Shown here: one piece after another, positions 53,738 to 62,231 of the stretch
Position numbering within the stretch: position 1 is the stretch's first letter
Layout of the letters: every line of letters starts with the position of its first letter
NCBI GenBank assembly: GCA_046352935.1
Contig: JAXMGR010000006.1
Coordinates: 62,001-126,000, forward strand
DNA: 64,000 nt
Source of the DNA: CAYWMY01 sp046352935
Lineage (GTDB): Bacteria; Pseudomonadota; Gammaproteobacteria; Steroidobacterales; Steroidobacteraceae
Direction of reading: 5' to 3'
Position numbers and translations under genes: made by a program
The notes under the pieces: model-generated
Databases searched by the model: none
What the model was told of the DNA's origin: nothing
What the model saw: the letters and a program-made list of their open reading frames with translations, nothing else

Positions 53738-54235
53738 CTACAGCAGCACCGGACGATCAGGCAGTTCGTTGCGGCCACCGCCGACGGCCGGAAAGTGCGC
53801 TGCGATGAGCTCGTGCACTGCAGCGATGCCCCGGCACGCGCCCTCTTCGTAGTGCCCCGCCCTGAACTCGCTTTCGATGGACGCGCAGATACCACGCCAG
53901 ACCTCCGGCGCAACGCGTCCGTTGAATCCGCGATCCGCCACGATCTCGACGGCACGGTCGGCGAGCAGCACGTACACGAGCACGCCGTTGTTGCGTTCCG
54001 TGTCCCAGACACCGAGGTGTGCGAAAACCTCGATGGCGCGATCGTGCGGTGTCCGGTCCCGCCAGAGAGCCGACGGATCGAGCTCGGCCTCGACCGCGAA
54101 CCGCAGCTCGCCGTCATGACTCTGTTCGCCGCGGTGGACCGCGGCTTCGATCCGGGCAAGCGCCGTGGCGGGGAAACGCCTGTGCAGTCCGAACCGGGTC
54201 TGCACGACGTGTCGCAGCAGGCGGGCGATCTTCAT
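53738..54235 (-). CDS. TPM-domain protein, soluble
   Basis: 165 residues of TPM fold without signal peptide: RIEAAVHRGEQSHDGELRFAV, ERNNGVLVYVLLADRAVEIVADRG and FRAGHYEEG. TPM proteins may act as phosphatases or membrane-protein factors. It follows the larger TPM gene directly (stop/ATG adjacent) and LemA, a frequent trio. Confidence 0.85.
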   Translation of the reverse strand: MKIARLLRHVVQTRFGLHRRFPATALARIEAAVHRGEQSHDGELRFAVEAELDPSALWRDRTPHDRAIEVFAHLGVWDTERNNGVLVYVLLADRAVEIVADRGFNGRVAPEVWRGICASIESEFRAGHYEEGACRGIAAVHELIAAHFPAVGGGRNELPDRPVLL

Positions 54236-55144
54236 TCACCAGCCTCCCGACGCACCGCCGCCACCGAAGCGGCCGCCGCCGCCGCCAAAACCACCACCGC
54301 CGCCGAAGCCACCACCGCCCATCCCCCCGAATCCACCAAAGCCCCCGCGATGTCCCGACGACCAGCCCGATGACACGCCTCCGGCAGCCGTGAACAGGAA
54401 CGCGCCGAGGGCCGCAAGAAGCGCGACGACCACCACGCCGAGCACGGACCAGACGATGCCGCCGATCAGGACACCGGTGGTCGCGGCCCCGCCCAGGCGG
54501 CCGAACAGCCGCCGCAGCACGGACCCGGCCACGAGCGCCACCATGACGAGCAGCGGCAGCAGATTCATGAGGCCCGACGGCGCGCCCTGCGCAGCGCGCG
54601 GTTCCGACCCGGGCAGCGGTTCGCCGTCGACCAGGCCGATGAGCGCGTCCACACCGGCGCGCACGCCGCCGGCGAAGTCACCGGCCCGCAGGCGCGGCGC
54701 GATGATGTCGCTGACGATACGCTTCGCGGCGATGTCCGGAACGGCCCCTTCGAGTCCGTAGCCGACCTCGATGCGCATGCGGTGATCGTCACGCGCGATC
54801 AGCAGCAGCGCGCCATCGTCGACGCCCTTGCGGCCGAGCCGCCACTGTTCGGCGACGCGCAGCGAATACTGCTCGATGGTCTCGGGCCCCGTCGTCGGCA
54901 CGACGAGCACGGCGATCTGGCTGCCCTTGCGTCGCTCGAACGCCACCAGCGTCTGCTCCAGCGCCTGGCGCTCGCCATCCGTGAGCGCACCCGCCAGGTC
55001 GGTCACCGGTGCGGCGAGAGGCGGGACCGGCACGGAGTCCTGCGCGCCCGCACCCGTGCCGGCGAGGACCAGCACCAGCAGCAGTCCCGACAGGATCGAA
55101 CGCGGAGTCACGTCAGCGGCCCGGGGCATCGATCGACGGCCCAT
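54236..55144 (-). CDS. TPM-domain membrane protein with Gly-rich tail (YgcG type)
   Basis: 302 residues. Signal peptide (ILSGLLLVLVLAGTGAGA), TPM domain (VTDLAGALTDGERQALEQ, GVDDGALLLIARDDHRMRIEVGYGLEG), two membrane helices (about 215-265) and a glycine/phenylalanine tail. The start ATG at 55144 is one option; 55177 adds 11 residues. Encoded right after lemA, as usual. Confidence 0.9.
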   Translation of the reverse strand: MGRRSMPRAADVTPRSILSGLLLVLVLAGTGAGAQDSVPVPPLAAPVTDLAGALTDGERQALEQTLVAFERRKGSQIAVLVVPTTGPETIEQYSLRVAEQWRLGRKGVDDGALLLIARDDHRMRIEVGYGLEGAVPDIAAKRIVSDIIAPRLRAGDFAGGVRAGVDALIGLVDGEPLPGSEPRAAQGAPSGLMNLLPLLVMVALVAGSVLRRLFGRLGGAATTGVLIGGIVWSVLGVVVVALLAALGAFLFTAAGGVSSGWSSGHRGGFGGFGGMGGGGFGGGGGFGGGGGRFGGGGASGGW

Positions 55145-55195
55145 GGACACACCCAGCCCCCGCAACCGCCACCGCACACACGGCCCCTGCCCTGA

Positions 55196-55813
55196 TCAGC
55201 GGCCCGCCGCAGGAGCCGGCGCGGTGTTGCCGAAATCGACCGCCGGCGGCCTGCTGATCGCGGCTTCGTTCTCGACCGTGAAATTCGGCTTCACCTTGTG
55301 CCCGAACACCATCGCCGTGAGGTTCGTCGGGAACTGGCGCACCGTGACGTTGTAGTCCTTCACCGCCTGGATGTAGCGGTTGCGCGCGACCGTGATGCGG
55401 TTTTCCGTCCCTTCCAGCTGCGCCTGCAGGTCGCGGAAGTTCTGGTCGGACTTCAGCTCCGGGTAGTTCTCGGTGACGACCAGCAGGCGCGACAGCGCAC
55501 TCGACAGCTCGCCCTGCGCGGCCTGGAACTGCTTCAGCTTCTCGGGATCGTCCAGCACGTCGGCGGTGACATTCAGGCTGCCGACCCGGGCGCGCGCCTG
55601 AGTGACGCCGAGCAGAACCGCCTGCTCCTGGGCCGCATAGCCCTTGACCGTGTTGACCAGGTTGGGGATGAGGTCAGCGCGACGCTGGTACTGGTTCAGT
55701 ACCTCCGACCACCCGGACTTGATGCTCTCGTCCTGGCTCTGCAGCGTGTTGTAGCCACAGCCCGTCAGCACGAGCGCGGCCGCGACCATCACCATCGTTC
55801 TCAGGAAATGCAT
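55196..55813 (-). CDS. lemA: LemA family protein
   Basis: 205 residues: an N-terminal membrane/lipobox-like segment (VLTGCGYN), then the LemA helical bundle (WSEVLNQYQRRADLIPNLVNT, LLVVTENYPELKS). Function is unclear; LemA is often found with TPM proteins and may join membrane-protein quality control. First gene of the trio. The minus-strand terminator 187 bases upstream separates it from what precedes. Confidence 0.92.
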   Translation of the reverse strand: MHFLRTMVMVAAALVLTGCGYNTLQSQDESIKSGWSEVLNQYQRRADLIPNLVNTVKGYAAQEQAVLLGVTQARARVGSLNVTADVLDDPEKLKQFQAAQGELSSALSRLLVVTENYPELKSDQNFRDLQAQLEGTENRITVARNRYIQAVKDYNVTVRQFPTNLTAMVFGHKVKPNFTVENEAAISRPPAVDFGNTAPAPAAGR

Positions 55814-55999
55814 GACGACCTCCCGGCCACGAAGCGCAGCCTCGAACGCCTATCGTTGTGGCGATCGCCCCGTCATGCAAGCCCCGGAAGGCGATGGCGG
55901 ACGGCCGCGCGATCGCGGCTGGCGGGAGGACTCCTCGTGGCCCCCGCCCGATGACCGGCCCTGCCTGTCGCAGCAGCCATGCCGCCGGTGCCGGCAGGC

Positions 56000-56031
56000 A
56001 AAAAAAACCCCGGGGTTCAAAGCCCGGGGTT
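56000..56031 (-). terminator. Strong minus-strand intrinsic terminator
   Basis: On the minus strand AACCCCGGG and CCCGGGGTT form a perfect 9-base stem with an 8-base loop, followed by eight U (A-run 56000-56007 on the plus strand). The nearest minus-strand gene upstream is the homospermidine synthase, whose 3' end at 56858 is over 800 bases away beyond greB. It thus more likely ends a small RNA. Confidence 0.85.
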
Positions 56032-56100
56032 CGAGAAGCGGACCAGTGAAGGGACTTCAGTCCGCTAGGGGATTCAGGGGAGCATCAACGTGGGTGAAAA
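56000..56100 (-). ncRNA. Candidate small RNA ending at the minus-strand terminator
   Basis: A second hairpin (56037-56066: 7-base plus 5-base stems with a 3-base bulge) precedes the terminator on the minus strand. A weak -10-like TACATT lies near 56100. No credible gene occupies 55814-56257 (444 bases). The 5' end is a guess, so only the terminator and hairpin are firm. Confidence 0.35.
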
Positions 56101-56257
56101 TGTACGATCCAGCGCGCCCGGCGGCCGTGATCCGCCCCACAGATCCGCTGCGGTGACGAGGATCGGCGGGCCCACGGCGCGCGGCACCCGGATCCCCGTC
56201 ACGGTACGGGACGATGGCGGGAACGGGAGCCCGTGCTGATCACCGAGGAAGAGCTTC

Positions 56258-56833
56258 ATGGGTCGCTGGCGCCCGCCCACAGCAGCTGGATCGAAATACA
56301 TCACGCCGGCCGGCGCTCGCCGGATGCGTGCCGAACTCGATGAACTGTGGCGCACGGAACGACCGCGGGTCACACAGGCCGTGGCCGAGGCGGCCGCGCA
56401 GGGTGACCGCTCCGAGAACGCGGAATACACCTACGGCAAGCGCCGGCTGCGCGAGATCGACCGCCGCGTCCGGTTCCTGCGCCGACGGCTCGACGGCATG
56501 CGCATCGTGGCCGATTCCCCGTCGGATCCCGCGCGTGTCTTCTTCGGCGCGTGGGTCACGCTGGAGGACGAGGAAGGCCGTGAGCACCGCCACCGCATCG
56601 TCGGGCCGGACGAGTTCGACCTGGCGCCCGGCTACATCAGCATGGATTCGCCGCTCGCACGGGCACTGATGCGCCACCGCGTCGACGACGAGGTGAGCGT
56701 GGATCTGCCCGGCGGAGGCCGGCGCTACGTACTGACCTCGATCGAGTACGCGCCAGCCGAACTCCCGGACATCGCGCCCACGCTGCCGACTCTCGATGAA
56801 CTGCCGGACGACCCGGCCGACGACGACGTCTGA
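56258..56833 (+). CDS. greB: Transcript cleavage factor GreB
   Basis: 191 residues (E. coli 158), with the coiled-coil tip DRSENAEYTYGKRRLREIDRR and the Gre C-domain VTLEDEEGREHRHRIVGPDE, SMDSPLARALM. GreB rescues backtracked RNA polymerase. The acidic C-terminal 25 residues (LDELPDDPADDDV) are an extension. Starts at ATG after GAGGAAGAGCTTC. Confidence 0.92.
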   Translation: MGRWRPPTAAGSKYITPAGARRMRAELDELWRTERPRVTQAVAEAAAQGDRSENAEYTYGKRRLREIDRRVRFLRRRLDGMRIVADSPSDPARVFFGAWVTLEDEEGREHRHRIVGPDEFDLAPGYISMDSPLARALMRHRVDDEVSVDLPGGGRRYVLTSIEYAPAELPDIAPTLPTLDELPDDPADDDV

Positions 56834-56857
56834 GGCCCCGCGTCCCGCAGGCAGCGC

Positions 56858-58285
56858 TCAGCCCGCCACACGCACGTTCTTGAACTGCCAGGGATCGCTG
56901 GGATCCACGTCCTCCGGGAACAGGCGGCCACGGTCGACCAGCGGGTGCCAGTCGGTGTACTTGCCGACGACCGGCCCCAGGTAAGGCAGGCACACTTCGA
57001 GATTGCGACGGAAATCCAGCTCGTCGGGCTCGACCAGACCCTCGTTGGGGTTCTCGATCGCCCAGACCATGCCCGACAGCACGGCGACCGTGACCTGCAG
57101 CGACGTCGCGTTGTTGAAGGGCACGAGTTCGCGTGCCTCGGCGATCGACAGCTGCGAACCGTACCAGTACGCGTTCCTGCGATGACCCGCCACCAGCACA
57201 CCGAGTTCATCGATGCCCTTGGTGATGTCGTCCATCATGATCCGCTTGCGTTCCTGCAGGTGGTAGTTGCGGCCCGCGAATTCGTGCACGGACAGCACCG
57301 CGGCGTCCGACGGGTGATAGGCGTAGTGCACCGTCGGCCGGCTCACGACCTTGTCGCCCTGCTTGACGGTGTAGTAGTCCGATATCGAGATGGACTCGCC
57401 GTGCGTGATCAGGAAGCCGTGGATGTGACCGGCGAGCGGCGTCCAGGTGCGCACGCGCGTGGCGCAGCCCGGCTGCATCAGGTAGATGGCCGACCTGCGG
57501 CCGAAATCGTGCTGGCGGCCGTCGCGCGGGAAGTTCTTCTCGTGCGCGCCCCAGCCGAGTTCCGCCGGCTGGCAGCCCTCGCTCACGAAGCCGTCGACGG
57601 ACCATGTGTTGACGAACTCGCCCGGGTCCTTCGGCGTGTGCGACACCTGCGTGTCGCGCTCGGCGATGTGGATGACCTTGACGCCGAGATCCATGGCGAG
57701 CTTCGCCCAGGCCTCGCGCGTCTGCGGATCCTCGCCAACGGTGATACCCGTGTCGGCGGCGATGTCGAGCAGGGCCTGCTTGACGAAGTGGGACACGAGC
57801 CCCGGATTGGCACCATGCGTCAGCACTGCCGTCGGCCCCTTCGGATGGGCCTTGCGGAGCTCGAGCGCTTCCTCCCGCAGGGCGTAGTTCGAGCGGCGTC
57901 CCGGCGGGATGTTCGGGTCGGTGTATCCGCCCGGCCAGGGTTCGATGCAGGTGTCGAGATACATCGCGCCGCGCTCCTGGCACATGCGGACGAGCGCGAT
58001 GCTCGACACGTCGACGGACAGGTTCAACAGGAAGTCACCGCGCCCGACCAGCGGCTCGAGCACCTGACGGTGGTTCTCGCGCGTGAGCGGATGCACGATG
58101 AAGCGGATGCCGTATTCCTCGGCTTCCCGGCGCCCGGCGTCGTCCGCCGTGATGATGGTGATGCGCTCGGGCGCGACGCCACCGACGTGACGCAGGATCA
58201 GGGGCAGGACGCCCTGGCCGATGCTGCCGAAACCGACGAACACGAGGCGCCCGGGGAAGTGCGTGTGAATCTTGTGCGTAGTCAT
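56858..58285 (-). CDS. hss: Homospermidine synthase
   Basis: NAD-dependent enzyme making sym-homospermidine from putrescine, 475 residues. Rossmann opening LVFVGFGSIGQGVLPLILRH, NLSVDVSSIALV, LDTCIEPWPGGY and THGANPGLVSHF are typical. It is divergent from speA, which supplies agmatine toward putrescine, suggesting homospermidine is a main polyamine here. The agmatine-to-putrescine enzymes are not in the window. Confidence 0.93.
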   Translation of the reverse strand: MTTHKIHTHFPGRLVFVGFGSIGQGVLPLILRHVGGVAPERITIITADDAGRREAEEYGIRFIVHPLTRENHRQVLEPLVGRGDFLLNLSVDVSSIALVRMCQERGAMYLDTCIEPWPGGYTDPNIPPGRRSNYALREEALELRKAHPKGPTAVLTHGANPGLVSHFVKQALLDIAADTGITVGEDPQTREAWAKLAMDLGVKVIHIAERDTQVSHTPKDPGEFVNTWSVDGFVSEGCQPAELGWGAHEKNFPRDGRQHDFGRRSAIYLMQPGCATRVRTWTPLAGHIHGFLITHGESISISDYYTVKQGDKVVSRPTVHYAYHPSDAAVLSVHEFAGRNYHLQERKRIMMDDITKGIDELGVLVAGHRRNAYWYGSQLSIAEARELVPFNNATSLQVTVAVLSGMVWAIENPNEGLVEPDELDFRRNLEVCLPYLGPVVGKYTDWHPLVDRGRLFPEDVDPSDPWQFKNVRVAG

Positions 58286-58524
58286 AGTGCCGGCTAATTT
58301 ACATGAACTTTCCCGGCGCGCGAATGCGCGTGGAGTGCGCCGGCGCCCGATGCGCGAACACGGCGGTCGTCCGTGCGGGGCGCCGTGCCGACCCGGCGAT
58401 CCACGATCCGGCGCCGCGGGTCGCGGCGGACGCGAGGGCACACGTGTGACCGGCGCCGGTGGTATCGTCCGCGCCGATGCGGACCGACGGTCCGCCACCG
58501 GACTGGCGACGACGAGAGGAAGAC

Positions 58525-60510
58525 ATGGCCGGAGCGGACAACGGCTCGCGCAGGACACCCGCCGCACTCGGCCACCGCGTCGAGGACTCGGTCGATCTGT
58601 ATGCAGTGGATGCCTGGGGTGCCGGCTACTTCGGCGTCAACGCGGCAGGCCACGTCGTCGTTCGCCCGTCCCAGGAGGCGGCCCGCGAGATCGACCTCTA
58701 CGAGGTCGTCACCGCACTGCGCGCACGCGACCTGACCGCGCCGATGGTCATCCGTTTCTCCGACATCCTGCGTCACCGCCTGAAGGCCCTCGCGGATGCA
58801 TTCAACGCCGCGATCGCCGAGAACGATTACCGCGGGCGCTACACGGCGGTGTTCCCGATCAAGGTGAACCAGCAGCGCCTCGTCGTGGAGGAGGTCTACC
58901 GCTGCGGCGCGGAGCTCGGTTTCGGTCTCGAGGCAGGCTCCAAGCCGGAGCTGCTCGCGGTGATGGCGATGACCGAGGGTGCACCGGACCGGGTGATCGT
59001 CTGCAACGGCTTCAAGGACGACGACTACATCGAGGCCGTGATCCTCGCGACCAAGCTCGGCCGCACGATCATCCCGGTCATCGAGAACTACTCCGAGCTC
59101 GACTACATCCTCAAGCACGCCGAGCGCTACCAGGTGCGGCCGCGCATCGGCGTGCGCGTGAAGCTCGCCGCCGAGGGAGCCGGCCGCTGGCGAGACTCGG
59201 CCGGCGAGAAGTCGAAATTCGGGCTGTTCATCAGCGAGATCCTGGACGTGGTCGAGAAGCTGCGCGCGCACGGCATGCTCGACTGCCTGAAGCTCGTGCA
59301 CTGTCATCCCGGGTCGCAGCTGCACGACATCCGGCGGGTCAAGGATTCGGTGAACGAACTCGCACATGTCTACGCAGAGCTCTGCCGCATGGGCGCGGGC
59401 CTCGAATACATCGACGTCGGCGGCGGACTCGGCGTCGACTACGACGGCTCGAAGACCAACTTCGAGTCCTCGATGAACTACTCCGTCCAGGAGTACGCTG
59501 CCGACGTGGTCCATCGCGTCGGCAGCGTGTGCAACGCCTACGGCATTCCCCACCCGACCATCGTCAGCGAGTCCGGCCGGGCCATCGCCGCGCACCACGC
59601 GGTGCTGGTGTTCAACGTCCTCGGCGCATCTCACATGGACCAGTTCCGCGTGAGTGGCGACGTCGCGCAGGACTGGCCGGCGGGCGGCGACCTGCCCCAG
59701 CCGGTGCTGGACCTTTTCGACGCCTACCGCTCCGTCAGCGAGCGGCGCCTGGTCGAGTGCCTGCACGATGCACAGCAGGCCCGCGAGCAGGCACTCGCGA
59801 TGTTCAATGTCGGATATCTGACGCTCGCCATGCGCGGCCTCGCCGAACGCCTGTACTGGGCCGTATGCACCCGCGTGCGCGATCTGAGCCGCCGCCTGCC
59901 GCGACTGCCCGAGGAACTCGAGGGGCTCGAATCGCTGCTGTCCGACAACTACTTCTGCAACCTGTCCGTGTTCCAGTCGCTGCCCGACAGCTGGGCCATC
60001 GACCAGCTGTTCCCCATCGTGCCGCTGCACCGGCTCGACGAGAGGCCGACCCGGAATGCGGTGCTGGCCGACATCACCTGCGACTCGGACGGGAAGATCG
60101 ATCGGTTCGTGTCGCTCCGCGACGTGAAACGTTCGCTCGAGCTGCACGAGCTGAGGAAGGGCGAGGACTATTATCTCGGCGCGTTCCTCGTGGGCGCCTA
60201 CCAGGAGACTCTCGGCGACCTGCACAACCTGTTCGGTGACACGCACGTCGTGCACATCCGCCTGCACGACGAGCACGGGTGGTGGATCGAGGAGATCGTC
60301 AAGGGCGACACTGCCGCGAAGGTGCTCGCCTACATGCAGTACGACACCGACGAGCTGTATCCCCGCTTCGCCCGGGACTGCGAGCGCGCGATGCGCGAGG
60401 GACGGCTGTCGGTCGCCGAGGGCCAGGCGCTCAAGCGGTTCTACGAATCGGAGCTCAACGGCTATACCTACCTGGAGCCGGACGACACCTCGATGACATC
60501 CGCGTCCTGA
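58525..60510 (+). CDS. speA: Biosynthetic arginine decarboxylase
   Basis: PLP-dependent enzyme making agmatine, 661 residues (E. coli 658). The PLP lysine is in AVFPIKVNQQ; HCHPGSQLHDI, YIDVGGGLGVDYDG and CNLSVFQSLPD are family signatures. ATG 58525 has GAGAGGAAGAC before it; a longer frame was rejected. Divergent from hss across 239 bases. Confidence 0.95.
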   Translation: MAGADNGSRRTPAALGHRVEDSVDLYAVDAWGAGYFGVNAAGHVVVRPSQEAAREIDLYEVVTALRARDLTAPMVIRFSDILRHRLKALADAFNAAIAENDYRGRYTAVFPIKVNQQRLVVEEVYRCGAELGFGLEAGSKPELLAVMAMTEGAPDRVIVCNGFKDDDYIEAVILATKLGRTIIPVIENYSELDYILKHAERYQVRPRIGVRVKLAAEGAGRWRDSAGEKSKFGLFISEILDVVEKLRAHGMLDCLKLVHCHPGSQLHDIRRVKDSVNELAHVYAELCRMGAGLEYIDVGGGLGVDYDGSKTNFESSMNYSVQEYAADVVHRVGSVCNAYGIPHPTIVSESGRAIAAHHAVLVFNVLGASHMDQFRVSGDVAQDWPAGGDLPQPVLDLFDAYRSVSERRLVECLHDAQQAREQALAMFNVGYLTLAMRGLAERLYWAVCTRVRDLSRRLPRLPEELEGLESLLSDNYFCNLSVFQSLPDSWAIDQLFPIVPLHRLDERPTRNAVLADITCDSDGKIDRFVSLRDVKRSLELHELRKGEDYYLGAFLVGAYQETLGDLHNLFGDTHVVHIRLHDEHGWWIEEIVKGDTAAKVLAYMQYDTDELYPRFARDCERAMREGRLSVAEGQALKRFYESELNGYTYLEPDDTSMTSAS

Positions 60511-60525
60511 GCACGCCTGGCGTGT

Positions 60526-60555
60526 CGGTGCGGCGCACGATCGGCACCGTCTTTT
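60526..60555 (+). terminator. Weak terminator-like hairpin after speA
   Basis: CGGTGC and GCACCG (60526-60531, 60544-60549) enclose a 12-base loop, followed by TCTTTT. The stem is short. The rest of 60511-60845 (335 bases) is the leader of the RRM gene, with no supported gene. Confidence 0.45.
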
Positions 60556-60845
60556 GCGGTGCGGAAATGAAATCGTTTGCCGCTTCGGAAACCCGCGCGT
60601 AGCATCGGTGGCGGTTGTCGAGCCGGAATTGTTCCACGGGCGACCGATTTCGTGGTTCCGTTCTTCAGCGCCCAGATCCCGCAGGAGACGATTGCGCGCA
60701 CGACCGGGGTACCGGCGGGTATCGCGGCGCGTCGCCGTGCCTGACGGCACGACGGCCCGTGCTGCCGCGACCGGAGTTCTTGTGAACCGCGGTGACGGGA
60801 ACCGCCGAGGACCCCGGATTCCGCCCGACGAGCGAGTATCTTTCG

Positions 60846-61145
60846 ATGACGACGATATATGTTGGCAACCTGCCTTTCTCCGCCACGGCGGATGATGTCC
60901 GCGCATTGTTCGAGCGCCACGGCAAGGTGGACTCCGTCAAGCTGATCAACGATCGCGAGACCGGCAAGCCGCGAGGCTTCTGCTTCGTGGAAATGTCGGC
61001 GGCCGATGCCCAGACTGCCATCGCGCAGATGAACGGCCATCAGATGGGTGGCCGGGCCCTGCGCGTGAACGAAGCCCAGGAACGTCCGCGCGGACCAAGG
61101 CCGCCGGGAGGCGGTTTCGGAGGCGGTGGCCAGCGGCGCTTCTGA
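60846..61145 (+). CDS. RRM-type RNA-binding protein
   Basis: 99 residues. RNP-2 is IYVGNL and RNP-1 is GKPRGFCFVEM, so the RRM is complete; a short Gly/Arg tail (GGGFGGGGQRRF) follows. Such proteins bind single-stranded RNA and are often cold-induced. Long leader of over 300 bases suggests regulation in the 5' UTR (inference). Confidence 0.93.
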   Translation: MTTIYVGNLPFSATADDVRALFERHGKVDSVKLINDRETGKPRGFCFVEMSAADAQTAIAQMNGHQMGGRALRVNEAQERPRGPRPPGGGFGGGGQRRF

Positions 61146-61314
61146 CCCGTTCCTCCGCGGCTCGCGCAGGGGCCCCGCCGATCCGGGGCTCGTTTCTTCG
61201 GGCCCGGCGAAGCGCGTTCCCGGATGCCGCACGAGGCCAGCTCCGGAGATCGCCGGTTGCCGTCCCGACGGTCTCTGGACGACGATAGCTGGCGCTCTCG
61301 TTCGCGAGGATCAC

Positions 61315-62208
61315 ATGAAGACCCCACGACGCCTTCTCGGGCCCTTTCTGCTCGCCCTGACGCTCACGCTCATGTCGTGCACGGCAGGACCGCCGCGCTC
61401 CGCCGTTCAGGTCACGCCGCCCCCGTCGGCACCGGCATTGCCCGTCACCGATGAAGCGACTGCGGCCGCGATCGATGCCGCGCTCGCGGGCGATCATCGC
61501 CTCGAGAGCAACCGCGCGCGTGACCGCTACCGCCACCCGAAGGAAACCTTGACCTTCTTCGGACTCCGTCGCGAGATGACCGTTCTCGAGATCTGGCCCG
61601 GCCCTGCGGGCTGGTATACGGAGGTCCTCGCACCCGTGCTGCGTGAGCGCGGCCGCTACATCGCCGCGCAATGGGACCCGAACCTCAAGGTGCAGTACTT
61701 CCAGGATGGACTGCGCACGTTCCGCAGCAAACTCGAATCACGCCCCGACGTCTACGATCGCGTCGAGATCACTGCGCTGCAGACGCCGGAGGCGATGAAG
61801 CCCGTGGCACCCGACTCGGTGGACATGGTGCTGACCTTCCGCAACATCCACAACTGGATGTCGCGCGACGAGGCACGCCGGTACTTCGAGGTCATGTTCA
61901 CGGCCCTCAAGCCGGGCGGCATTCTCGGCGTGGTCGAGCATCGCGCTCCGGACACGCGCCCGCAGGATCCGCTCGCGCGGGACGGCTACGTCCGCGAGGA
62001 CTTCGCCATATCGCTGATCGAGAGCGCGGGCTTCAGACTGCTGGCCCGCAGCGAGATCAATGCGAACCCGAACGACACGAAGGACTACGACCAGGGGGTC
62101 TGGACACTCCCGCCGAGCCTGAGGCTCGGTGACCGCGACCGCGACCGCTATCTCGCCATCGGCGAGAGCGATCGTTTCACACTGCGCTTCCAGAAACCCG
62201 GGCGGTGA
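61315..62208 (+). CDS. Exported methyltransferase-like lipoprotein (COG4798 type)
   Basis: 297 residues. A signal peptide ends in the lipobox TLMSC, so it is probably anchored outside the cytoplasm. The body is a class I methyltransferase fold with VLEIWPGPAGWYTEVLAP in place of motif I, MVLTFRNIHNWMS and ALKPGGILGVVEHRA. A SAM-dependent enzyme outside the cytoplasm would be odd because SAM is cytoplasmic, so the ligand may differ. ATG at 61315 follows GAGGATCAC. Confidence 0.85.
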   Translation: MKTPRRLLGPFLLALTLTLMSCTAGPPRSAVQVTPPPSAPALPVTDEATAAAIDAALAGDHRLESNRARDRYRHPKETLTFFGLRREMTVLEIWPGPAGWYTEVLAPVLRERGRYIAAQWDPNLKVQYFQDGLRTFRSKLESRPDVYDRVEITALQTPEAMKPVAPDSVDMVLTFRNIHNWMSRDEARRYFEVMFTALKPGGILGVVEHRAPDTRPQDPLARDGYVREDFAISLIESAGFRLLARSEINANPNDTKDYDQGVWTLPPSLRLGDRDRDRYLAIGESDRFTLRFQKPGR

Positions 62209-62231
62209 TGATCGCGGACATCTGCCGGCTG

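Noticed and set aside
56074..56430. Minus-strand frame across the greB start
   Set aside because: Overlaps greB, with no domain; the structured RNA end is the better explanation.
60554..60895. 113-codon plus-strand frame over the RRM leader
   Set aside because: Arg-rich composition without similarity; overlaps the better RRM start.
58294..60906. 870-codon frame antisense to speA
   Set aside because: Mirror of the speA codon pattern; no recognisable family.
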